Assembly: GCA_046498185.1 (NCBI GenBank)
Contig: JAWOBE010000048.1
Span: 1-14,256, forward strand
Direction of reading: 5' to 3'
From: CAYXDR01 sp046498185
GTDB lineage: Bacteria > Desulfobacterota > DSM-4660 > Desulfatiglandales > Desulfatiglandaceae
Length of the DNA stretch: 14,256 bases
How positions within the stretch are numbered: position 1 is the first letter of the stretch; every line of letters begins with the position of its first letter. Under the pieces are notes generated by a model. It was not told the origin of the DNA. It was given only the letters and a program-made list of their open reading frames with translations, and made no database searches. Positions 7,732-14,178 of the stretch are shown in pieces. Made by a program: the position numbers and the translations under genes.

Positions 7732-8304
7732 ATGGCGCTTTTCGGCCAGGCAATGCGTGAATTCGCGGAACGTTTCTCGAAATGCGAGGAGTGGGTTGAG
7801 CTCAGCAGGGATCTGCGTGAACCTATCGAAAGATGTGAACCCCGGGTGGAGGGTTTGCTGCGATGGGCCGAACGCCGGGACCTGATGACCATTAATGCAC
7901 TCGAAGGGTTTGTGAAGGAGACCCGGTTTATGGAGGAAGCCCTTTACAAAGGGGACCGGTGCCTGATTTTTGACATCCGGGAAGAGATCGCGGGCTTTGC
8001 ATGGGTGACGTTTCACAATTTCAAGCTTGCTCCGTGGTATACACTCGAGCTGTCTCCTGACCGGGCCTATCTTGAATATATCTATGTGCGAGAGGAATTT
8101 AAGCGCAACAACATCGCATCCCATTTGCTTGAACGGTTGATGCTTTCCCTCAGAGAGGATGGAAAAACGAGCTTGATTTCCGGGATTTTCGGGGACTGGG
8201 AGGAGTCCTTCAACCTTCACATGAAAATGGGCTTCAAGATACGGCGTCGGCTTAAACAGTGCAGGATGTGGAATATTTTTCCTCTTCCGCCGACTGACGC
8301 TTAG
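7732..8304 (+). CDS. GNAT-family N-acyltransferase
   Basis: This is probably a cytoplasmic acyl-CoA-dependent N-acyltransferase. Seen: a helical N-terminal region of about 75 residues, then a beta-strand/helix pattern typical of the GNAT fold: IAGFAWVTF at 86-94, YLEYIYVREEFKRNNIASHLLERL at about 113-136 (motif A, the CoA pyrophosphate loop), and FNLHMKMGFKIRRRL near 160-174 (motif B, the usual N-x-x-x-K-x-GF element). In motif A the pattern R-x-x-G-x-G/A reads R-N-N-I-A-S, so the first glycine is replaced. Length is 190 aa. ATG 7732 lies 3 nt after the deacylase stop, with GGGGGTGAG just upstream, so the two are co-translated. Pairing with a deacylase suggests the two act on the same substrate in opposite directions, as AcuA and AcuC do. 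The N-terminal region has no assignment. Confidence 0.78.
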   Translation: MALFGQAMREFAERFSKCEEWVELSRDLREPIERCEPRVEGLLRWAERRDLMTINALEGFVKETRFMEEALYKGDRCLIFDIREEIAGFAWVTFHNFKLAPWYTLELSPDRAYLEYIYVREEFKRNNIASHLLERLMLSLREDGKTSLISGIFGDWEESFNLHMKMGFKIRRRLKQCRMWNIFPLPPTDA

Positions 8305-8327
8305 CGTTCATAAGATCTTTGGCCGCT

Positions 8328-8346
8328 GTGCGGTAAGAAACCGCGC
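8328..8346 (+). terminator. Weak terminator-like hairpin after the GNAT gene
   Basis: GTGCGGT (8328-8334) and ACCGCGC (8340-8346) pair with one T-G wobble around an AAGAA loop. Only a short T-run (TTTT at 8358-8361) follows, 11 nt further on. It may be the 3' end of the deacylase/GNAT transcript but lacks a proper T tract. Confidence 0.3.
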
Positions 8347-8378
8347 CTACAGACTGCTTTTGTGCGTTCGACTTGCTA

Positions 8379-8407
8379 TTGACACCGGGTGGGTCTTGTG
8401 CTAATAA
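8379..8407 (+). promoter_or_regulatory. Candidate sigma-70 promoter for the leader/small RNA
   Basis: A perfect -35 box, TTGACA (8379-8384), lies 17 nt upstream of TAATAA (8402-8407), a weak -10 box matching three of six positions. Transcription would begin near 8414, just before a cluster of hairpins and about 190 nt before the binding-protein gene. The exact -35 and the ideal spacing make it the best promoter candidate in the window. Confidence 0.5.
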
Positions 8408-8413
8408 AACCCG

Positions 8414-8526
8414 GCAATGGAACCGGGCACGAAGCCCGGGTTGTATGTTGTCATATAACAACGACGGAATCAACGCCATGAAGGTGTGTGTGCTCCTGCC
8501 GGGAGATGCTTTCATGGCGTTTTTTT
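8414..8526 (+). ncRNA. Candidate structured small RNA or attenuating leader (about 113 nt)
   Basis: Downstream of the promoter at 8379-8407 three hairpins follow in tandem: CCGGGC/GCCCGG (8423-8428 with 8434-8439, loop ACGAA), GTTGT/ACAAC (8447-8451 with 8458-8462), and the long terminator stem (8472-8482 with 8511-8521). The first can be replaced by a longer-range pair, AACCCGG (8408-8414) with CCGGGTT (8436-8442), so two mutually exclusive folds exist if transcription starts early enough. No open reading frame of note lies here. Either an independent small RNA ending at 8526 or a 5' leader that stops transcription before the ABC importer. It does not match any riboswitch consensus I can recall. 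The 5' end is inferred. Confidence 0.4.
8472..8526 (+). terminator. Intrinsic terminator with long structured loop, upstream of the ABC importer operon
   Basis: AACGCCATGAA (8472-8482) and TTCATGGCGTT (8511-8521) are perfect 11-bp complements, followed by T's to 8526. The 28-nt loop contains its own small stem, CTCC (8493-8496) with GGAG (8502-8505). A stem this long followed by a T-run is convincing as a terminator. It lies between the GNAT gene and the importer and can end either a small RNA or a leader transcript. Confidence 0.8.
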
Positions 8527-8539
8527 ATGCCGATATGGA

Positions 8540-8571
8540 CAGTTGAAAGGCGACGGGATTTTTATCAACTG
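8540..8571 (+). repeat. Inverted repeat before the binding-protein gene
   Basis: CAGTTGA (8540-8546) and TCAACTG (8565-8571) are perfect 7-base complements around an 18-nt spacer, located between the terminator and the ribosome-binding site. It could be an operator or an RNA hairpin; nothing else in the sequence distinguishes these. Confidence 0.4.
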
Positions 8572-8600
8572 CACAAATCGCAGGAATTAATGGAGGTAAA

Positions 8601-10190
8601 ATGCTGAAAGTATTTAGATATTGTTTAATGTTAATTGCTTTTTTGATGCTTCTTTTTTCATTTTTTAATCCTTCCGCCCAGGCGGAAATCGCTGAATTAC
8701 GCATCGCTGACAGTAAGGGAGACTGGGGGTACCCCAATCCATTCCGGCACTATCCCCGGGGGCCGGGCTATTTGCGAATGAGCTGGGTGTTTGATACTTT
8801 GATCTGGAAGGATGAAAACGGCTATATCCCTGCTCTGGCGGAAAAATGGTCCTTTGACCCGGACTCCCTGGCTTTCACGTTCGAATTGAATTCCAAAGCT
8901 GTGTGGCATGACGGGAAGGCTCTGACAGCAGAAGATATTGTTTTTACGATCGATTATTTCAAGAAACATCCTTATCGTTGGATTACCGTAGAGAATATAG
9001 ACCGGGCTGAAGCATCAGGCCGGAATTCCGTAAAGATTTATCTGGCAAAACCATATGCACCTTTTTTATCGGATATTGGAGGGACGATGCCGATTTTGCC
9101 GGAGCACATCTGGAAGGCGGTGGATAAACCGGAAACCTACGACGAAGCGGACGCGTTTATCGGGAGCGGCCCATATATGTTCCGAGATTTTAACAGGGCT
9201 CAGGGGACCTATCTCTTCGAAGCGTTCGATGATTATTACCAGGGCCGTCCGAAGGCGGACAGGCTGATATATGTAAAAACAGGAAAAGCGCTGGTCTCCC
9301 TTATGAGCGGGCAGGTCGATCTGGCTGGAATTCAGCCCGAAATGGCTGTACCGCTCAAGAAGAAGGGTTTGGTGATCATTAAGAACGAAGCCGGCTGGAA
9401 CAAAAAATTGATGATCAATCACCGCAAGGCTCCATTCAACGATCGTAGATTCAGACAGGCGGTTGCTTTTGCGATCGATCGGAAGGAAATTATTGATAAA
9501 GCCCACCGCGGTTTCGGCCGTCCCGCATCCTTTGGTTTGCTGTCGGCAGACCATGAAATGTATAACCCGGACACCCCGGATTACCCTCATGATCCATCAA
9601 AGGCGATGGAACTGATAGAGTCCCTGGGATACGAGAAAGACCTGGAGGGGTTTTACGGGAAGGACGGCTCCACGCTTAAAATAGAACTCCTCGTTTCACC
9701 TATTACCGTGGCGGGGCAGAATGTCCTTGACCGGGACGGTGAAATCATGGAGCGGCAGCTCGAGGCCGTGGGTATTCAGGTCGACCTTGTTAATATGGAG
9801 CAGGCCACCACGGACAGCCTGGTGCGGAACTGGGATTTCGATCTCGTGCTGTCAGGGCACGGAGGTATAGCCGGCGATCCGAGAATTTTGGCGGAGATGA
9901 TTTCATCCAAATATGGGGCCGGATCGGTCAACAGTACGCGGTACGACGCCAATCAGGAACTGAACATGTTGCTGGAGGCCCAAATGACCGAAATGGATAA
10001 TACCAGGCGCCGTGAGATCGTTTTCAGGATACAGAAGCTTTACGCGCTCGACCTGCCTGCCGTTTCGTTGTATTATCCGCCGGGCATGGCGGCATACAAC
10101 CCGGAAAAGCGAATTGAATGGTTTTACACGCGGGGAGGAATCAGCAAGGGAATACCGATTCCGCAGAACAAGATGTCTCTTATCCGGTAA
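8601..10190 (+). CDS. ABC importer periplasmic substrate-binding protein, family 5 (peptide/nickel type)
   Basis: This periplasmic receptor delivers ligand to the permease encoded downstream. Seen: a Sec signal peptide with hydrophobic core at about residues 8-22 and cleavage after AQA at residue 28, the family-5 segment PALAEKW at 77-83, then WHDGKALTAEDIVFTIDYFKK at about 102-122, FIGSGPYMFRDF near 185-196, and FRQAVAFAIDRKEIID near 286-301. All are typical of the DppA/OppA/NikA family. Length of 529 aa is normal. ATG 8601 has GGAGG at 8592-8596, 4 nt upstream. There is no lipobox cysteine at the cleavage site, so it should be soluble. The ligand may be a peptide, nickel chelate, or other solute; sequence motifs do not decide. 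The first gene of a four-gene operon, possibly controlled by the upstream terminator and structured leader. Confidence 0.9.
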   Translation: MLKVFRYCLMLIAFLMLLFSFFNPSAQAEIAELRIADSKGDWGYPNPFRHYPRGPGYLRMSWVFDTLIWKDENGYIPALAEKWSFDPDSLAFTFELNSKAVWHDGKALTAEDIVFTIDYFKKHPYRWITVENIDRAEASGRNSVKIYLAKPYAPFLSDIGGTMPILPEHIWKAVDKPETYDEADAFIGSGPYMFRDFNRAQGTYLFEAFDDYYQGRPKADRLIYVKTGKALVSLMSGQVDLAGIQPEMAVPLKKKGLVIIKNEAGWNKKLMINHRKAPFNDRRFRQAVAFAIDRKEIIDKAHRGFGRPASFGLLSADHEMYNPDTPDYPHDPSKAMELIESLGYEKDLEGFYGKDGSTLKIELLVSPITVAGQNVLDRDGEIMERQLEAVGIQVDLVNMEQATTDSLVRNWDFDLVLSGHGGIAGDPRILAEMISSKYGAGSVNSTRYDANQELNMLLEAQMTEMDNTRRREIVFRIQKLYALDLPAVSLYYPPGMAAYNPEKRIEWFYTRGGISKGIPIPQNKMSLIR

Positions 10191-10212
10191 TTCGATTTTT
10201 TACCTTTTTTAT

Positions 10213-10235
10213 CCGGCCTGGTCGTTTAAGGCCGG
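10213..10235 (+). promoter_or_regulatory. Intercistronic hairpin overlapping the permease ribosome-binding site
   Basis: CCGGCCT (10213-10219) and AGGCCGG (10229-10235) form a perfect 7-bp GC-rich stem with a 9-nt loop, in the 57-nt gap after the binding-protein gene. No T-run follows, so it is not a standard terminator. Its right arm takes two bases of the likely ribosome-binding site GGAAG (10234-10238). Such hairpins in binding-protein operons commonly stabilise the upstream message and lower downstream expression. Confidence 0.55.
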
Positions 10236-10247
10236 AAGACTTTGTAC

Positions 10248-11219
10248 ATGCGTATAATTTCTAAACGACATCTGAACGCGGTCCTGGGATATCTCGCGGC
10301 TGCCCTTGTGATGATATATCTGAGTTATTGCCTGCCGGGGCTCCTTCCCGGCGATTTTGTCACCGCGATGTACAGCGGCTCGGATGTAACGTTGAGCTCA
10401 GGGCAGGAAGCGGAGCTAAGGGCCTTCTACACTGAGAAAAAAAGCTTCGGCGGCTATCTGGTTGACCTGATGTCGCTGGAATGGGGGGATTCGTTCGCCT
10501 ACCGGGTGCCTGTTTCAAAGCTGTTTCTCGAGGCGTTGCCATGGACATTGCTGTTGATGGGATGTGCGCATGTTTTTTCCATGTTTTTCGGTTTTATAGC
10601 CGGCGTGGAAGCGGCCTGGCGACGCGGGAGTTTCACCGAAAAGCTGGGGGTCGGTGTAATGACCGTGCTTCAGGGAGTTCCGGAAATCGGAAGCGGAGTA
10701 CTTCTGCTTTTGGTATTTGCACTCAATCTCGGCTGGTTTCCGGCCGGCGGCGCTGAAACAGCCTACGCAGATCAGAGTGCTTCTGCAAAGACCCTGGATT
10801 TGTTCCTTCATCTGGTGTTGCCGCTCGCGACGTTGATACTCGCATATTTTCCCGGGAATTTCCTGCTTGCACGGGCGAGTATGGTGATGATTTTAAAGCA
10901 ACGCTTCATACAGACCGCCAGGGCAAAAGGACTTAAGGCGGTACGGATCCGTTACGCCCATGCGGCCAGAAACGCCCTGATTCCTGTGGTTACCAGGTTC
11001 GGCCTGAGATTCGCTTTCATGATTACCGGGGCGCTTGTTGTTGAGACCATTTTTTCTTACCCCGGGCTGGGAACGCTGCTTTTTAATGCGATTTCTATGC
11101 GGGACCTGCCGCTGATCCAGGCAGTTGTGCTCATTTCTTCGCTGATGGTGCTTGCGGTGAACCTGATGCTTGAACTCTCATATACACGGCTCGATCCGAG
11201 GGTCCGCGATGTATCTTGA
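10248..11219 (+). CDS. ABC importer permease 1 (DppB/OppB/NikB family)
   Basis: This is the first membrane permease of the peptide/nickel-type importer. Seen: about six hydrophobic segments, an N-terminal helix near residues 10-30 followed by a periplasmic stretch with LPGDFVTAM, and the cytoplasmic EAA-type loop around FIQTARAKGLKAVRIRYAHAARNALIPV, which docks on the ATPase. The ending LDPRVRDVS is typical. Length from ATG 10248 is 323 aa, slightly under the usual 310-340 spread's centre. I chose ATG 10248 rather than the in-frame TTG at 10242, because GGAAG at 10234-10238 is 9 nt from the ATG but only 3 nt from the TTG. The stop overlaps the next permease start by 11 nt. Confidence 0.88.
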   Translation: MRIISKRHLNAVLGYLAAALVMIYLSYCLPGLLPGDFVTAMYSGSDVTLSSGQEAELRAFYTEKKSFGGYLVDLMSLEWGDSFAYRVPVSKLFLEALPWTLLLMGCAHVFSMFFGFIAGVEAAWRRGSFTEKLGVGVMTVLQGVPEIGSGVLLLLVFALNLGWFPAGGAETAYADQSASAKTLDLFLHLVLPLATLILAYFPGNFLLARASMVMILKQRFIQTARAKGLKAVRIRYAHAARNALIPVVTRFGLRFAFMITGALVVETIFSYPGLGTLLFNAISMRDLPLIQAVVLISSLMVLAVNLMLELSYTRLDPRVRDVS

Positions 11220-12048
11220 CGTGCGAAGGAAACTTTTACACGACCCCTGGTTTGTGGCTGGAATGTCGTTCCTGTCGCTCGTCACTGCACTGCTTGTCCT
11301 GGGGCCGGTGCTTTCGCCCTATGATCCTTACGATATGGGCTTCCTTCCGCTAAGCCCTCCTTCCGCGGAACACTGGCTGGGCGTCAACGACGGGGGTATG
11401 GATATCCTGTCCGAGCTGTTTTCCGGCCTTAAAAACACCGTTTTTTTCGGCTTGACCGCTGCGGCGGCGGGATTGACGATGGGGGGACTCGTGGGGCTTT
11501 TTTCGGCTGCGGCGGGCGGAGCCTTGGATCGAATTTTGATGCGGACGGCCGATATCTTTCTCGGTATTCCTCCGGTTATGGTCCTGATACTCATCGCTGC
11601 TTTATTCAGGCCCTCCCCGGCCGTGCTGGCATTCACCCTCGCTTCTTTTGGGTGGGCGCGAACCGCGAAGGTTATAAGAGCCCAGGCAAGGGTTGTCAAC
11701 GGAACGTTGCATGTAAAGGCGGCCCGTCGCATGGGAGGGAGCTGGCTGTATGTGATAAACAGGCACCTTATGCCGGAGATTTTCCCTCTTTACTTGATCG
11801 GCTTTGCCGCCCAGCTGCGCGTTGCTGTTTTTATGGAGGCATCCCTTTCATTTCTGGGGCTTTTCGATCCGTCCAGAAAATCGCTGGGTATCATGATAAA
11901 TTACGCTTTGAGGTATTATTATATGGATATCTGGATCAATTGGCTGTTGCCGCCGGTTGTTTGCCTGACCCTGTTGATTATGGCGTCGACTTTTCTGGCC
12001 GTGAGCCTCGAAAAGGTGTTTGATCCGCGTTTGAAAGAAGCCGTATGA
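11209..12048 (+). CDS. ABC importer permease 2 (DppC/OppC/NikC family)
   Basis: This is the second permease of the same importer. Seen: an N-terminal helix near residues 14-34, then LGPVLSPYDPYDMGFLPLSPPSAEHWLGVNDGGMDILSEL, which corresponds to the family's LGTDxxGRDxLSRL segment but reads GVNDGGMD, and the EAA loop VKAARRMGGSWLYVINRHLMPEIFP. The ending LEKVFDPRLKEAV is typical. I chose ATG 11209 (279 aa) over the in-frame TTG at 11170, because GAGGG at 11198-11202 stands 6 nt before the ATG and a 279-aa length is usual for the family. The start overlaps the previous gene by 11 nt. Its stop overlaps the ATPase start as ATGA. Confidence 0.88.
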   Translation: MYLDVRRKLLHDPWFVAGMSFLSLVTALLVLGPVLSPYDPYDMGFLPLSPPSAEHWLGVNDGGMDILSELFSGLKNTVFFGLTAAAAGLTMGGLVGLFSAAAGGALDRILMRTADIFLGIPPVMVLILIAALFRPSPAVLAFTLASFGWARTAKVIRAQARVVNGTLHVKAARRMGGSWLYVINRHLMPEIFPLYLIGFAAQLRVAVFMEASLSFLGLFDPSRKSLGIMINYALRYYYMDIWINWLLPPVVCLTLLIMASTFLAVSLEKVFDPRLKEAV

Positions 12049-13991
12049 CCATGAATATAAGGGAACTGACTGTGAGTTACACCGACGGGGATCATTCCCT
12101 GCTTGCACTGGACGGAGTGGATCTTACGCTTTCACCCGGACGGGTCACTGCACTTGTCGGTGAATCCGGTTCCGGTAAGACGACGCTTGGGAAAGCTTTA
12201 ATCGGACTCCTCCCCGAAAATGCACGGGTGCGAGGACGTGTCCGCCTGGATGACACCGATATTCTCAAACTTTCCGAGAAAGAAATGAATAGGTACCGGT
12301 GGCAGAGGGTCTCAATGGTTTTCCAGGACGGACAGGCAGGATTGAATCCGGTCATGCGGGTTTCAGACCAAATTGCGGAACCGTTGATCCAGCGTTTGGG
12401 TCTCGGGAGGGAAGCGGCCGGTCTTGCCGCTCAAAAAAGACTCGAAGAGGTGGGGCTCGCTGCAGGTCTGGGAAACCGCTACCCTCATGAACTGAGCGGC
12501 GGCCAGGCTCAGAGAGTGCTGCTGGCCATGGCCCTTGTTCTGGATCCGGAATACTTGATCCTGGACGAACCCACCGCTGCACTCGATGCTACAACGAAAA
12601 ACTTTGTATCCGCGCTGATCAGGGCTTTGAAAGCAGCAGGCAGGAGTTTACTGCTGATAACACACGATCTTGAGCTCGTTTCCGGTGTTGCGGATGATGT
12701 TGCCGTGCTTTACCTGGGGCAGATCATGGAGACGATGCCGGCCGGCGATCTATTGACAGAACCGATGCACCCTTATTCATCGGCCCTGGTGCGTTCATTC
12801 CCCGGCATCGATGCTGTTAGGGAATTGGGCGGCATCCGGGGGGATGCGTTTTATCGTTTTATTCATGTCCATTCCCACAGGGACGGTACGGTTCACGAGC
12901 ACAGCCATGTGAAAGCGCCCGGCACGGTTCACGAAGGGGGGCATGCACCGCCCGAGGGCTGCCTGTTCGAGCCAAGGTGCACCCAGGCGGTTCCCGAGTG
13001 CCGCCTGGGTGAAGTAGGATTAACCACCGCAGGTTCTCATTCGGTTCGATGCCTCCGCGGAGGTATTGTGGCCATGCTCAGGATGGAAGGAGTATGCAAA
13101 TCCTACGGCACGGTTAAGGCGCTTAAAGCGACGGACCTGACGCTCAAAGCCGGGGAGATCTTGTGTGTTGTGGGCGAGACGGGTTCCGGAAAAACGACAC
13201 TCGCGATGATCGCCGCAGCCGCCATTACATCGGACCGGGGAAAGCGCCTATTTGAAGGAAGGGATATGGATTTATGGAGCAAGCAGGATTACCAGAGCCT
13301 CGCACGCAGGATTGGAATCATTTACCAGAATCCCGTTGACGCGGTGAGTCATCGATTTTCTGTTTTTGACATCGTAGCGGAACCTCTCCGTATTCAAAAG
13401 GGAACCCTCGGCTCTGCGGAGATCCGCGACAGGGTTTATTCGGCGTTGAACGACGTCCGGCTTTCAAATGCCCCCGAGTTTTTGAAGCGCTATCCACACG
13501 AGCTCAACATGGGGGCGATTCAGAGATTGTGCATCGCGCGGGCTCTGATCCACGATCCGGTGATGTTGATCGCAGACGAACCAACCAGTTCCCTGGACCC
13601 CAGTGTGCAAGCCAAGGTTTTGAAGCTGTTGCTCGGGCTTCAGATCGAAAAAGGTTTGACCATGCTTTTCGTTACCCATGACATAGGTATTGCACGTAAA
13701 GTCGCGGACCGCATATCGGTTATGCTTGCAGGCCGTGTCGTGGAAGCAGCACCTGCCGCGAGTATTTTGAACCACCCATTACATCCATATACTGATATGC
13801 TGGTGGAAAGCGCCAAAGGAACCGCGGAACCTTCTCTCTGCACGGAGTCCGGAAAAAAACAGGACGAGGGTCTTTGCCCGTTTATTCATCGCTGCAGCTA
13901 TGCCACCGAGCGTTGTCGGGAGATGTATCCCGATCCGGTTGCTCTTGACGGCGGGCATCACCTGGTTTGGTGCTGGAACCCGCGGGGTTGA
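12045..13991 (+). CDS. Fused ABC importer ATPase with two nucleotide-binding domains (DppD-DppF type)
   Basis: One polypeptide carries both ATPases that power the importer; in E. coli these are separate proteins. Domain 1: Walker A GESGSGKT (39-46), signature LSGGQ (150-154), Walker B LILDEP (171-176), switch His207. Domain 2: Walker A GETGSGKT (378-385), signature position LNMGA (487-491), Walker B LIADEP (508-513), switch His545. Each half ends in the family's four-cysteine oligopeptide domain (Cys306, 312, 319, 336 and Cys611, 617, 624, 643), known in DppD-type proteins to hold an iron-sulfur cluster. Unusual are a histidine-rich insertion at about 274-300 just before the first cysteine set, and the degenerate second signature. 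ATG 12045 overlaps the permease stop (ATGA); there is only a weak ribosome-binding site, so coupling is likely. ATG 12051 is a possible alternative start. The last gene of the operon. Confidence 0.92.
   Translation: MTMNIRELTVSYTDGDHSLLALDGVDLTLSPGRVTALVGESGSGKTTLGKALIGLLPENARVRGRVRLDDTDILKLSEKEMNRYRWQRVSMVFQDGQAGLNPVMRVSDQIAEPLIQRLGLGREAAGLAAQKRLEEVGLAAGLGNRYPHELSGGQAQRVLLAMALVLDPEYLILDEPTAALDATTKNFVSALIRALKAAGRSLLLITHDLELVSGVADDVAVLYLGQIMETMPAGDLLTEPMHPYSSALVRSFPGIDAVRELGGIRGDAFYRFIHVHSHRDGTVHEHSHVKAPGTVHEGGHAPPEGCLFEPRCTQAVPECRLGEVGLTTAGSHSVRCLRGGIVAMLRMEGVCKSYGTVKALKATDLTLKAGEILCVVGETGSGKTTLAMIAAAAITSDRGKRLFEGRDMDLWSKQDYQSLARRIGIIYQNPVDAVSHRFSVFDIVAEPLRIQKGTLGSAEIRDRVYSALNDVRLSNAPEFLKRYPHELNMGAIQRLCIARALIHDPVMLIADEPTSSLDPSVQAKVLKLLLGLQIEKGLTMLFVTHDIGIARKVADRISVMLAGRVVEAAPAASILNHPLHPYTDMLVESAKGTAEPSLCTESGKKQDEGLCPFIHRCSYATERCREMYPDPVALDGGHHLVWCWNPRG
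12885..12956 (+). repeat. Imperfect 36-bp tandem duplication in the histidine-rich insertion
   Basis: Two 36-nt units (12885-12920 and 12921-12956) encode GTVHEHSHVKAP and GTVHEGGHAPPE. The first five codons match at 13 of 15 bases, including an identical 11-base core ACGGTTCACGA (12888-12898 and 12924-12934); the rest have diverged. The in-frame length of 12 codons suggests the histidine-rich segment was lengthened by a tandem duplication. Confidence 0.55.
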
Positions 13992-14064
13992 TGACGCAAA
14001 GTGGAGCGGCAGGTGTGAAGCACGATATCGCAGATTGAAGTCTATCAAGAGTTTCGGCTGGAGT

Positions 14065-14080
14065 GAAAAAATATTTTTTC
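14065..14080 (+). repeat. A/T-rich 16-bp perfect palindrome after the ABC operon
   Basis: GAAAAAATATTTTTTC is a perfect palindrome located 73 nt after the ATPase stop and followed by GCAAAAAAAG. It could be a weak terminator end, a protein-binding site, or part of a mobile-element boundary. The 187-nt spacer 13992-14178 holds this palindrome, a candidate promoter and the ribosome-binding site of the final gene, and otherwise no coding sequence that I can support. Confidence 0.5.
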
Positions 14081-14092
14081 GCAAAAAAAGAC

Positions 14093-14121
14093 TAGACATA
14101 CAATTCGGGTTTTGATAGTGT
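14093..14121 (+). promoter_or_regulatory. Candidate promoter for the gene at the right edge
   Basis: TAGACA (14093-14098) lies 17 nt upstream of TAGTGT (14116-14121). The -35 matches five of six consensus positions; the -10 is poor. It would start transcription near 14128, about 50 nt before the ATG at 14179. Prediction by eye only. Confidence 0.3.
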
Positions 14122-14178
14122 TGCATGGGGTTTTGTCGCAGGGGTTTTTTGGCAAAGACAAATAGGGAGGAGGAGCCC

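Noticed and set aside
7278..7892. 204-codon open frame on the minus strand
   Set aside because: Antisense across the deacylase and GNAT genes; serine/arginine-rich shadow translation with no motif.
8347..8526. Cobalamin, molybdenum-cofactor or nickel-cobalt riboswitch
   Set aside because: Considered because of the structured leader before a peptide/nickel-type importer. I could not find the conserved B12-box or other class signature by eye, so I kept only the neutral call of a structured RNA.
8543..8571. Second promoter (TTGAAA) close to the binding-protein gene
   Set aside because: No acceptable -10 box occurs 16-18 nt downstream; the TTGA is better explained as one arm of the inverted repeat.
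8601..13991. Assigning nik gene names to the ABC importer
   Set aside because: The families of peptide, nickel and other solute importers are too similar to name from motifs. The His-rich insertion hints at metal but does not prove it.
14107..14144. Three G3-4/T4-6 runs as a possible G-quadruplex
   Set aside because: Only three runs of three or more G are present with uneven spacing, so a four-tract quadruplex is not supported.
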